Shown: in pieces, positions 9,765 through 15,786 of the stretch
How the letters are laid out: the number at the start of each line of letters is the position of its first letter
How positions within the stretch are numbered: the first letter of the stretch is position 1
DNA from: JANWWM01 sp046292465
GTDB taxonomy: Bacteria > Bacteroidota > Chlorobiia > Chlorobiales > Thermochlorobacteraceae
Direction: 5' to 3'
NCBI GenBank assembly: GCA_046292465.1
Contig: JBKBRB010000004.1
Span: 128,949 to 192,948 of the forward strand
DNA: 64,000 bases
Made by a program: the position numbers and the translations under genes
The notes under the pieces: generated by a model
What the model saw: only the letters and a program-made list of their open reading frames with translations
Database searches by the model: none
Told to the model about the DNA's origin: nothing

Positions 9765-10412
9765 TTACGCATTTACAGGCTTGACCTGTGAAAAATCAAA
9801 CTCGGTTGGCGTGCTTCGCCCAAAAAAGCCTATCAGCACTTTCACTTTCATTTTCTCAGGATTGATTTCTTGAACTGTTCCTGTCAACGAACTGAACGGA
9901 CCATCTGTAATTTTGACTGTATTTCCAACCTCAAACGGAACTTTTACCAACATTCGCTTTTCTTCTTGACCGTCTTCTAAAATGCGCTTGATTTCATCAG
10001 GACGCAGCGGAATTGGCTCATCTTTCACCCCCAGAAACCCGATGACTGACGGCGCATCAAGAATAATGCTCTTGGTTTGCTTATCTAAAACCGTTTCAAC
10101 CAAGATGTATCCTGGAAACGCATTCTTTGTTCGACTTTTCTTTTTGCCGTCCTTTACTTCCACGAATTTTTCGTAGGGAATGTGAACGGTCGGAAGTTTC
10201 TCTCTAATTCCTTGCTTTTCAACTTCCTTATCGATGTGCTCTTTGACCTTTCGCTCATGACCTGAATAGGTGCGCACAGCATACCACTTCACGTCAGGAT
10301 GTCGTTTCAACAGAGCCCCTTGCTTTTCTGCACTCATATCCGCAGGCGATTGAACCGCAGTTTCTTGCGGCACCGCTTCTGACGATTGACTTTGCTCGTG
10401 TTCTTTCATCAT
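9765..10412 (-). CDS. nusG: Transcription termination/antitermination protein NusG
   Basis: Elongation factor that binds the RNA polymerase clamp and links it to Rho or the ribosome. 215 residues. An acidic/Gln-rich N-terminal extension of about 37 residues precedes the NGN domain (WYAVRTYSGHERKVKEHI). The C-terminal KOW domain reads VGNTVKITDGPFSSLTGTV. The start is one of two adjacent ATGs (10412 or 10409), after an AGG element. The gene follows secE by 13 bases. Confidence 0.96.
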   Translation of the reverse strand: MMKEHEQSQSSEAVPQETAVQSPADMSAEKQGALLKRHPDVKWYAVRTYSGHERKVKEHIDKEVEKQGIREKLPTVHIPYEKFVEVKDGKKKSRTKNAFPGYILVETVLDKQTKSIILDAPSVIGFLGVKDEPIPLRPDEIKRILEDGQEEKRMLVKVPFEVGNTVKITDGPFSSLTGTVQEINPEKMKVKVLIGFFGRSTPTEFDFSQVKPVNA

Positions 10413-10425
10413 GTGCCTAATTCCT

Positions 10426-10617
10426 TTATCTCAAAAATTGCTTGATAAGCAAATTCAAACTTTCGTCAATCACAAACGTAAAAAGTGCAAGCAAGCCTGC
10501 AACCGTTAACACAACCAGCGTCGATTCGCGAAGTTCGTCTTTTGAGGGCCAAGTCACTTTTTTCATCTCCGCTACGACATCGTTGTAGTAATTACCTATC
10601 CTTTCTGCCAACTTCAT
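10426..10617 (-). CDS. secE: Preprotein translocase subunit SecE
   Basis: Essential clamp subunit of the SecYEG channel. The 63-residue short form has the conserved amphipathic helix (YYNDVVAEMKKVTWPSKDEL) followed by a single membrane span (about residues 31-53). It is the first protein gene after the tRNA cluster and directly precedes nusG, the universal secE-nusG arrangement. Confidence 0.95.
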   Translation of the reverse strand: MKLAERIGNYYNDVVAEMKKVTWPSKDELRESTLVVLTVAGLLALFTFVIDESLNLLIKQFLR

Positions 10618-10681
10618 CGGTCTTTATGTCTTGTAGATTGCTTCAAGTTTATTTTCACTTGCGCATCTCTGCACATTCTTG

Positions 10682-10754
10682 CACGGGCGGTAGGACTCGA
10701 ACCCACAACCAACGGTTTTGGAGACCGCTACTCTACCAATTGAGCTACGCCCGT
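10682..10754 (-). tRNA. tRNA-Trp (anticodon CCA)
   Basis: A 73-base cloverleaf on the minus strand. Acceptor arms are ACGGGCG/CGCCCGT, the D-arm reads TAGCTCAATTGGTAGAG, the anticodon loop is CTCCAAA and the T-arm contains GGTTCGAGTCC. The CCA tail is not encoded. It lies 64 bases upstream of secE, a common tRNA-Trp-secE linkage. Confidence 0.95.
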
Positions 10755-10764
10755 ATTCTCATTG

Positions 10765-10837
<73 letters not shown>

Positions 10838-10873
10838 ACATTCACATTTATACATTCACATTTATACACCAAG

Positions 10874-10956
10874 TGGGTAGGGAAGGATTCGAACCTCCGA
10901 AGACTAAAGTCGACTGATTTACAGTCAGTTGCGTTTGACCACTTCGCTACCTACCC
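10874..10956 (-). tRNA. tRNA-Tyr (anticodon GTA)
   Basis: An 83-base class II tRNA with a long variable arm. Acceptor arms are GGGTAGG/CCTACCC, the anticodon stem is ACTGA/TCAGT and the loop is CTGTAAA. Third from the secE end of the cluster. Confidence 0.95.
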
Positions 10957-10962
10957 AAACCG

Positions 10963-11035
10963 AGCTGGTGAAGGGACTTGAACCCCCGACCGGCTGATTA
11001 CAAATCAGCTGCTCTACCAACTGAGCTACACCAGC
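10963..11035 (-). tRNA. tRNA-Thr (anticodon TGT)
   Basis: A 73-base cloverleaf with acceptor arms GCTGGTG/CACCAGC, anticodon stem GCTGA/TCAGC and loop TTTGTAA. It is the first gene of the tRNA cluster in the direction of transcription. The tRNA-Gly and tuf genes that often follow Thr-Tyr in other bacteria are absent. Confidence 0.95.
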
Positions 11036-11387
11036 ACTTACTCAATGCAATTTTTCAAAAAACTTTTCTTGCTTGAAGCCAGTGCTCTCTTCCCTATCAA
11101 ACTCTTTCAACGAGCAACTCCCCTTCAACCTCTCGCTTCTCTCTACTTTTATGAAAAACAATCTACCGCAGAAAAAAGGGCTACAAATGTAATAGTTCCC
11201 ACGCAAAATTCCAAAATATTCCAAAAAAATTATTTTCCCTCACTTCTTCAAATTTTCTGCTACCGTAATACGCTCGCCTAAAAATTCATAAAAATACTTG
11301 TGTTTCTGAAACTTTTCTTATCGTTTTTCAGTATTAGTAATTGTTACTATTATTTTCAAATCAAATTAAAGAAAGGACATAATCGTT
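11036..11387. other. AT-rich divergent intergenic region (tRNA cluster / rubrerythrin)
   Basis: A gap of 352 bases between the leftward tRNA cluster and the rightward rubrerythrin gene, noticeably AT-rich from about 11160. It must contain the promoters of both transcripts. Short open frames cross it (for example at 11045-11281), but they show no protein-like character. The recognisable elements are the dyad at 11335-11349 and an AAAGGA ribosome binding site before 11388. Confidence 0.6.
11335..11349. promoter_or_regulatory. Candidate PerR-type operator upstream of rubrerythrin
   Basis: A perfect dyad, TAGTAA-TTG-TTACTA, ends 38 bases before the rubrerythrin ATG. Read as a 7-1-7 site it matches the B. 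subtilis PerR box (TTATAATNATTATAA) at 9 of 14 positions by my hand count. A PerR-type repressor is encoded about 0.9 kb downstream in the same cluster. Operator function is inferred. Confidence 0.5.
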
Positions 11388-11879
11388 ATGCTCAACAGCA
11401 ACACGAAAACGCGCAAAAATCTCGAATCTGCCTTTGCAGGCGAAGCGATGGCGTTCCGCCGTTACCTTTATTTTGGCGAAATCGCGCGCGAACTTGGCAA
11501 TGAAGAAGTTGCTCAAGTTTTTGAAAAGACCGCCAAAGACGAATTCGGACACGCGGTTGCGCACTTGCAACTGCTCTATCCAAAAGAAGGCATGACGGTG
11601 GAGAAACTGCTCGAGATTGCCGCTGAAGGCGAACTTTACGAGACGAATCAAATGTATCCGCAATTTGAACGCGAAGCAATTGAGGAAGGCAATTTAGCGG
11701 CGGTCGCAGAGTTCCGCGAGCAAGCCAAAGAATCTCTCGAGCATGCCAAGATGTTCAAGGCAGCGGCGAAGCGGTTCAAATCGTTCGGCAAAGTCGAGCG
11801 CGAGCACGCGCAAAATTACTTAAATGCCCTTGAAAAAGTTCGCGCCTCGCAAGCGAAGGAATCGACGACGGTTTTGTAA
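11388..11879 (+). CDS. Rubrerythrin-like diiron protein lacking rubredoxin domain
   Basis: Ferritin-like four-helix diiron protein that reduces hydrogen peroxide in anaerobes and microaerophiles. 163 residues. The first helix pair carries Glu19 and an ExxH (Glu52-His55), and the second half has a further Glu/His cluster near residues 109-119 (EFREQAKESLEHA). There is no C-terminal CxxC rubredoxin domain, so this is the short form and needs an external electron donor. AAAGGA precedes the start. It is the first gene of a peroxide-stress island with a PerR-type regulator and Dps, which strongly supports a detoxification role. A hairpin at 11895-11921 follows it. Confidence 0.9.
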   Translation: MLNSNTKTRKNLESAFAGEAMAFRRYLYFGEIARELGNEEVAQVFEKTAKDEFGHAVAHLQLLYPKEGMTVEKLLEIAAEGELYETNQMYPQFEREAIEEGNLAAVAEFREQAKESLEHAKMFKAAAKRFKSFGKVEREHAQNYLNALEKVRASQAKESTTVL

Positions 11880-11894
11880 GTCAAGCAAATCATG

Positions 11895-11921
11895 GCGGCG
11901 AGACATGTCGCATCTCGCCGC
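11895..11921 (+). terminator. Hairpin after rubrerythrin gene
   Basis: Perfect 9-base arms GCGGCGAGA (11895-11903) and TCTCGCCGC (11913-11921) with a 9-base loop lie 15 bases after the stop. No strong T-run follows (TGTGGTTTG), so it may be a weak terminator or an mRNA-stabilising structure. Confidence 0.5.
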
Positions 11922-11965
11922 TGTGGTTTGAACATCTCTCTGCTTTCATTTCAAGAATAACTTTA

Positions 11966-12109
11966 ATGCAAAGGCTCTTGATACTCACTTTTTCTCAATG
12001 CCACTGGTCGCACTTCTTGTGCGGATTCACAGCACTTGCGCTCGCGCTTCACAAAGGGGCGAAAGATGTCGTTGAATTGCTTTCAGGCATCAGCGATATG
12101 GCACGCTGA
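11966..12109 (+). CDS. Possible 47-residue ORF of unknown function
   Basis: An ATG-to-TGA frame giving MQRLLILTFSQCHWSHFLCG followed by FTALALALHKGAKDVVELLS and a short tail. It occupies the otherwise empty 340-base gap between rubrerythrin and the PerR-type gene. No Shine-Dalgarno is evident and I do not recognise the family. It may be a chance frame or a decayed remnant. Confidence 0.15.
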   Translation: MQRLLILTFSQCHWSHFLCGFTALALALHKGAKDVVELLSGISDMAR

Positions 12110-12227
12110 ACCCGTTTTGTGAGCAGTCTTCAATTATGTAACACAAGTAGAACAATTCGCGCGCTCAATGCGTTAAATTCTGTTGATTTATTGATTAAAC
12201 TTTTCCTGCAAAAGAGGTATGTCTGAA

Positions 12228-12611
12228 ATGAAAGAAAAAGTTGTTGGACAGCGTTACTCTCGTCAGCGAGAAGAGATCTTGCGCGTTGTGCGTGAAACGG
12301 AATCTCACCCGACTGCCGATTGGGTCTATGAGCAAGTCCGTAAAACATTGCCGCATGTGAGTCTCGGAACGGTCTATCGCAACTTGAATCTACTTGCCGA
12401 TGAAGGCTTGGTTCAGCGCGTGATTTTGGACGACGGCATTGTCCGTTTCGATGGCAATACGCATCATCATCATCATTTCATCTGCACTAAAACAGGCAAG
12501 ATTTATGATGTTGCATTGCCAATCGACAGTGAAATTTTGGCGCAGTTTAATGCTCAAACGGGCTTCAAAGCGACGCACTTCAAGATTGAATTTTACGGCG
12601 AAAAGGAGTAG
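12228..12611 (+). CDS. perR: PerR-type Fur-family transcriptional regulator with degenerate structural zinc site
   Basis: Peroxide-sensing repressor candidate, 127 residues from the chosen start. It has an N-terminal winged helix (HPTADWVYEQVRKTLPHVSL, then GTVYRNLNLL) and a C-terminal metal-binding domain. Aligned by spacing to B. subtilis PerR, all five regulatory ligands are present: His27, Asp75, His81, His83 and Asp94 (Asp rather than Fur's Glu). The structural Cys4 site is mostly gone: Cys86 remains, its partner is Thr89, and the protein ends at GEKE where the second CxxC normally follows. A GAGG element is ten bases from the ATG at 12228 and only one base from the ATG at 12219, so I prefer 12228. 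The next gene starts three bases after the stop. Confidence 0.9.
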   Translation: MKEKVVGQRYSRQREEILRVVRETESHPTADWVYEQVRKTLPHVSLGTVYRNLNLLADEGLVQRVILDDGIVRFDGNTHHHHHFICTKTGKIYDVALPIDSEILAQFNAQTGFKATHFKIEFYGEKE

Positions 12612-12614
12612 GCA

Positions 12615-13598
12615 ATGAACGCGGCTGTTTTAGATGGTATTAACCTTCCGCTTCAGCTTAAATCCGTTGAAACGCCAAGCCTTTCCGATAATCATGCTAT
12701 CGTAAAACTTCACGCCGCCGCACTCAACCACCGAGATTTGTGGATTCAAAAAGGACAGTATGCAGGCTTGAAGTTTCCGATTATTCTTGGCTCCGATGGT
12801 GCAGGCGTGGTTGTGGAAAGCACAGACCCAAATTGGATTGGCAAGGAAGTTATCATCAATCCGAGTTTGGATTGGGGAGAAAGTGAAAAGGCACAACAAA
12901 AATCATTTCGGATTTTAGGACTTCCTGACAACGGCACTTTTGCCGAGTTTGTGAAAATTCCTGTTGGAAATTTGTATGAAAAACCTGCGCATCTCTCTTG
13001 GAGCGAAGCGGCGGCATTGCCTTTGGCGGGACTCACGGCATATCGTGCCTTGTTTTCTCGTGCTCATTTGCAGGCGAACGAGAAAGTTTTAATCACAGGC
13101 ATTGGTGGCGGCGTGGCACTGTTTGGATTGCAGTTTGCACTTGCCGCAGGTGCGGAAGTTTGGGTTACTTCTGGCTCTGATGAAAAACTTGCCAAAGCCA
13201 TGTCGCTCGGCGCAAAAGGCGGCGCAAACTATCGCAATGCCTCGTGGGAGCAGGACTTAAAATCAATTGGCTTTGATGTGATTTTAGACAGCGCAGGAGG
13301 CGACGGTTTTCTGAAACTCATTGAACTTGCCGCGCCGGGCGGTCGGATTGTATTTGTTGGAGCGACAAGCGGCGCGCCGTCTTCCTTCCCAATGCCGCGC
13401 GTTTTTTGGAAGCAACTTTCTATCTTTGGCTCAACGATGGGCTCACCTCGCGATTTTTCACACATGCTTGATTTCGTGAATTCAAACAAGGTGATTCCTG
13501 TTGTGAGCGATGTTCTTTCCCTTTCGTCCGCTGAACACGCCTTGCGCAAGATGAACGAGGCAAGTCAGTTCGGCAAAATCGTCTTACAAATTAACTAA
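12615..13598 (+). CDS. MDR-family zinc-independent alcohol dehydrogenase/quinone oxidoreductase
   Basis: Medium-chain dehydrogenase/reductase, 327 residues, with an N-terminal GroES-like domain and a C-terminal Rossmann fold. The dinucleotide motif GIGGGVALFGLQFA lies at about residues 174-187. The usual catalytic zinc Cys is replaced (ALNHRDLWIQKG) and the four-Cys structural zinc lobe is absent, which places it with quinone oxidoreductase or YogA-like enzymes. The ATG follows an AAGGAG site three bases after the regulator's stop, so the two are co-transcribed and probably translationally coupled. A role in NADPH-dependent reduction during oxidative stress is inferred; the substrate is unknown. 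Confidence 0.85.
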   Translation: MNAAVLDGINLPLQLKSVETPSLSDNHAIVKLHAAALNHRDLWIQKGQYAGLKFPIILGSDGAGVVVESTDPNWIGKEVIINPSLDWGESEKAQQKSFRILGLPDNGTFAEFVKIPVGNLYEKPAHLSWSEAAALPLAGLTAYRALFSRAHLQANEKVLITGIGGGVALFGLQFALAAGAEVWVTSGSDEKLAKAMSLGAKGGANYRNASWEQDLKSIGFDVILDSAGGDGFLKLIELAAPGGRIVFVGATSGAPSSFPMPRVFWKQLSIFGSTMGSPRDFSHMLDFVNSNKVIPVVSDVLSLSSAEHALRKMNEASQFGKIVLQIN

Positions 13599-13616
13599 CT
13601 TTTCAAGGAGGTAATT

Positions 13617-14105
13617 ATGTCGACCGAAGTTCGAGTGAAACACACCACGCCTGCCGTTATGGCGTCATTAGACCAGCAAATTGCCAGTGCGTCTGTGCTG
13701 TCTCTGAAATACAAGAAATTTCATTGGTATGTCTCAGGTCCATTTTTCAAGCCGTTGCATGATTTATTCGATGAGCATTACGAGCAACTTGAAGAAATTA
13801 TCGACGACCTTGCCGAACGCTCACGCGCCATTGGAGGCTACCCCGTCGGCACGATGCGCGAATTTTTAGAACTCTCGCTCGTTACTGATGCGGACGGCAC
13901 GATGTTCTCGCCGCTTGAAATGGTCGAAATGCTCCACGCTGATACGGATAAAATTATCGATGCGCTCCACGAGCATATTGAACTTGCGGCGAAAGAACAT
14001 GACCATGGCACTGCCGATATTCTGACCAGCGTTGTGCAGATTTATCAAAAGCAAGCATGGTTCTTGGCGGAAACGAAGGCACGAAAAGCACTCGGTGACT
14101 TTTAA
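13617..14105 (+). CDS. dps: Dps-family ferritin-like DNA-protection protein
   Basis: Dodecameric mini-ferritin that oxidises Fe(II) with peroxide and stores iron. 162 residues. The inter-subunit ferroxidase ligands fit the family spacing: His36 (KKFHWYVSG), His48, Asp63 and Glu67. A strong AAGGAGG site precedes the ATG 18 bases after the oxidoreductase stop, so it ends a perR-MDR-dps transcript. A terminator at 14143-14168 follows. Regulation by the adjacent PerR-type repressor is likely but inferred. Confidence 0.93.
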   Translation: MSTEVRVKHTTPAVMASLDQQIASASVLSLKYKKFHWYVSGPFFKPLHDLFDEHYEQLEEIIDDLAERSRAIGGYPVGTMREFLELSLVTDADGTMFSPLEMVEMLHADTDKIIDALHEHIELAAKEHDHGTADILTSVVQIYQKQAWFLAETKARKALGDF

Positions 14106-14142
14106 GCGCGCTTTGAGCGACTCAACATATAACCTATTGAAG

Positions 14143-14168
14143 AGGCTTTCCGTTTGGAGAGCCTTTTT
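14143..14168 (+). terminator. Intrinsic terminator after dps
   Basis: Stem AGGCTTTCC/GGAGAGCCT (9 pairs, one G-T) with loop GTTT, followed by a run of five T. It lies between the convergent dps and aldehyde dehydrogenase genes and touches the latter's stop codon. Confidence 0.85.
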
Positions 14169-15772
14169 CATTTCTTGAATTGCTTGACGAGTTCCGCAAT
14201 GGCTTCATCCGAGAGTTTAGGGATTGTCGACGATTTCACGTTGCGTGCCTGTGTCGTTGGTGCAACGGGCTTATTTCCTGCTTTGAGGCGAATGCGCTCG
14301 TCAATAATTTCGGAGAAACTTTTCGGCATTGGCGGCGCGGCAGGTTTCTTCTCTTCGCTTGATTGGCTTTCAGCAATGGGATTGCCATTTGCGTCATTGA
14401 CGGGATTTGTCTCGAATCCAACTCGTTTGATGTTGAGCAAGTGAAGTGGCGAGATGTTATCGGTTGTGATTGAGCCGCCAATCGTTCCGGGACCGAGCGT
14501 CATGGCAGGCGGAAGTGCTGTTGTATATCCGACCGCCCCAATCGCGGCAACCGTGTTTATCAAGATGCGATGCGCCGGCTTATGCAAAGCAAATTGCTCA
14601 ATGACCATTTCATTTTGCGTGTGCAGTGCGAGTGAATGACCAATGCCACCAAATTCCAAGAGTTCAATACATCGTTTGCACCCTGCTTCCCATCCGTCTT
14701 CGGTGTAGAACGCGAGCACAGGTGAGAGTTTTTCCGCCGAAAGAATTTCTTTTTTGCCAACTGCACCGAGTTCAACAACCAAAACCGTAGTTTGTGGTGG
14801 CACGGAAAATCCTGCACGTTCTGCAATGAAAGTTGCGGGCATTCCAACGACTTCGGGGTTCAAGCCTCTTGGGAACATATATCGCTCTAACTTTTGCTTT
14901 TCTTCCATCGAGACGAAATACGCGCCACGCTTTTTCAATTCTTCAATCACCTTGTTTTTGATAGGCAAATCGCAAACGATGGCTTGTTCAGAAGAGCATA
15001 ACGTGCCGTTATCGAATGTTTTTCCGAAAAGAATATCGGCGACGGCTTTTGGGATATTTGCGCTTCGCTCAATGAAGGCGGGCACGTTGCCTGAGCCGAC
15101 GCCGTAAGCAGGTTTGCCTGATGAATACGCGGCGCGCACCATTGGCGTGCTACCTGTGGCAAGAATAACGCTGGTGAGTTCGTGGCGCATCAATTCCGTG
15201 GTGCCTTCGAGCGTGGGCTTCGTCATGCAGAGAATTAGGTTATCGGGTGCGCCGGCTTTTTTAGCGGCATCTGCCATGACTATTGCGGCTTCGGTCGTGC
15301 ATCGCACGGCACGCGGGTGCGGGGAGGCGACAATCGCATTGCGCGATTTGAGCGAGATAATCGCTTTATACATCATCGTCGAAGTGGGATTGGTCGATGG
15401 AATCAATGCCGCCACAACGCCCATCGGGGTTGCAACTTCCCACACTTTGCCGTTGTGTGTTTTATTGACAATTCCACAAGTCTTCATGTCTTTGATGTAA
15501 TCGTAGAGCATTTTCGTGCCGACGATGTTTTTCTTCACCTTATCTTGCCATTTGCCGAAGCCTGTTTCTTCGACAGCAAGTTTGGCGAGTCGCTCGCGCG
15601 CTTCGTAGCCGGCTTCCGCCATCGCTTTGATGATTTTATCGACCTGCTCTTGGGTGAAGTCTTTATAGGCTTGTTGAGCGTCTTTGGCTTTGGCAAGGAG
15701 CGTGCGCGCTTCTTGAATAGATTGCAAGTCAGACGAAAGTTCCATCGTGTTGAATGATGATTGTGCGTTCAT
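14168..15772 (-). CDS. CoA-acylating aldehyde dehydrogenase with C-terminal tail
   Basis: NAD-dependent acylating aldehyde dehydrogenase of the EutE/PduP/AdhE-N/SauS type, interconverting an aldehyde and an acyl-CoA. 534 residues. The catalytic Cys is Cys259 in FDNGTLCSSEQAIV, and the N-terminal cofactor segment (TPMGVVAALIPSTNPTSTMM) is typical. The catalytic core ends near residue 455. An additional tail of about 75 residues follows: a charged/Pro-rich linker, a helix (FSEIIDERIRLK), a second linker and a terminal amphipathic helix (PKLSDEAIAELVKQFKK). Such linker-helix tails resemble microcompartment encapsulation peptides, but no shell gene is in the window. It lies 14 bases downstream of the acyl-CoA-synthetase-like gene, implying a shared pathway around acetyl- or another short acyl-CoA. 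Confidence 0.88.
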   Translation of the reverse strand: MNAQSSFNTMELSSDLQSIQEARTLLAKAKDAQQAYKDFTQEQVDKIIKAMAEAGYEARERLAKLAVEETGFGKWQDKVKKNIVGTKMLYDYIKDMKTCGIVNKTHNGKVWEVATPMGVVAALIPSTNPTSTMMYKAIISLKSRNAIVASPHPRAVRCTTEAAIVMADAAKKAGAPDNLILCMTKPTLEGTTELMRHELTSVILATGSTPMVRAAYSSGKPAYGVGSGNVPAFIERSANIPKAVADILFGKTFDNGTLCSSEQAIVCDLPIKNKVIEELKKRGAYFVSMEEKQKLERYMFPRGLNPEVVGMPATFIAERAGFSVPPQTTVLVVELGAVGKKEILSAEKLSPVLAFYTEDGWEAGCKRCIELLEFGGIGHSLALHTQNEMVIEQFALHKPAHRILINTVAAIGAVGYTTALPPAMTLGPGTIGGSITTDNISPLHLLNIKRVGFETNPVNDANGNPIAESQSSEEKKPAAPPMPKSFSEIIDERIRLKAGNKPVAPTTQARNVKSSTIPKLSDEAIAELVKQFKK

Positions 15773-15786
15773 CGGAAGTGTGTTGC

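Noticed and set aside
11045..11281. 78-codon plus-strand ORF in the AT-rich gap
   Set aside because: Low-complexity, no start context, no family features, and it overlaps a similarly empty minus-strand frame.
12464..12478. Five-His run in the PerR-type protein as a possible vector tag
   Set aside because: The run coincides with the natural HxH metal-ligand segment of PerR at correct spacing, so it is native.
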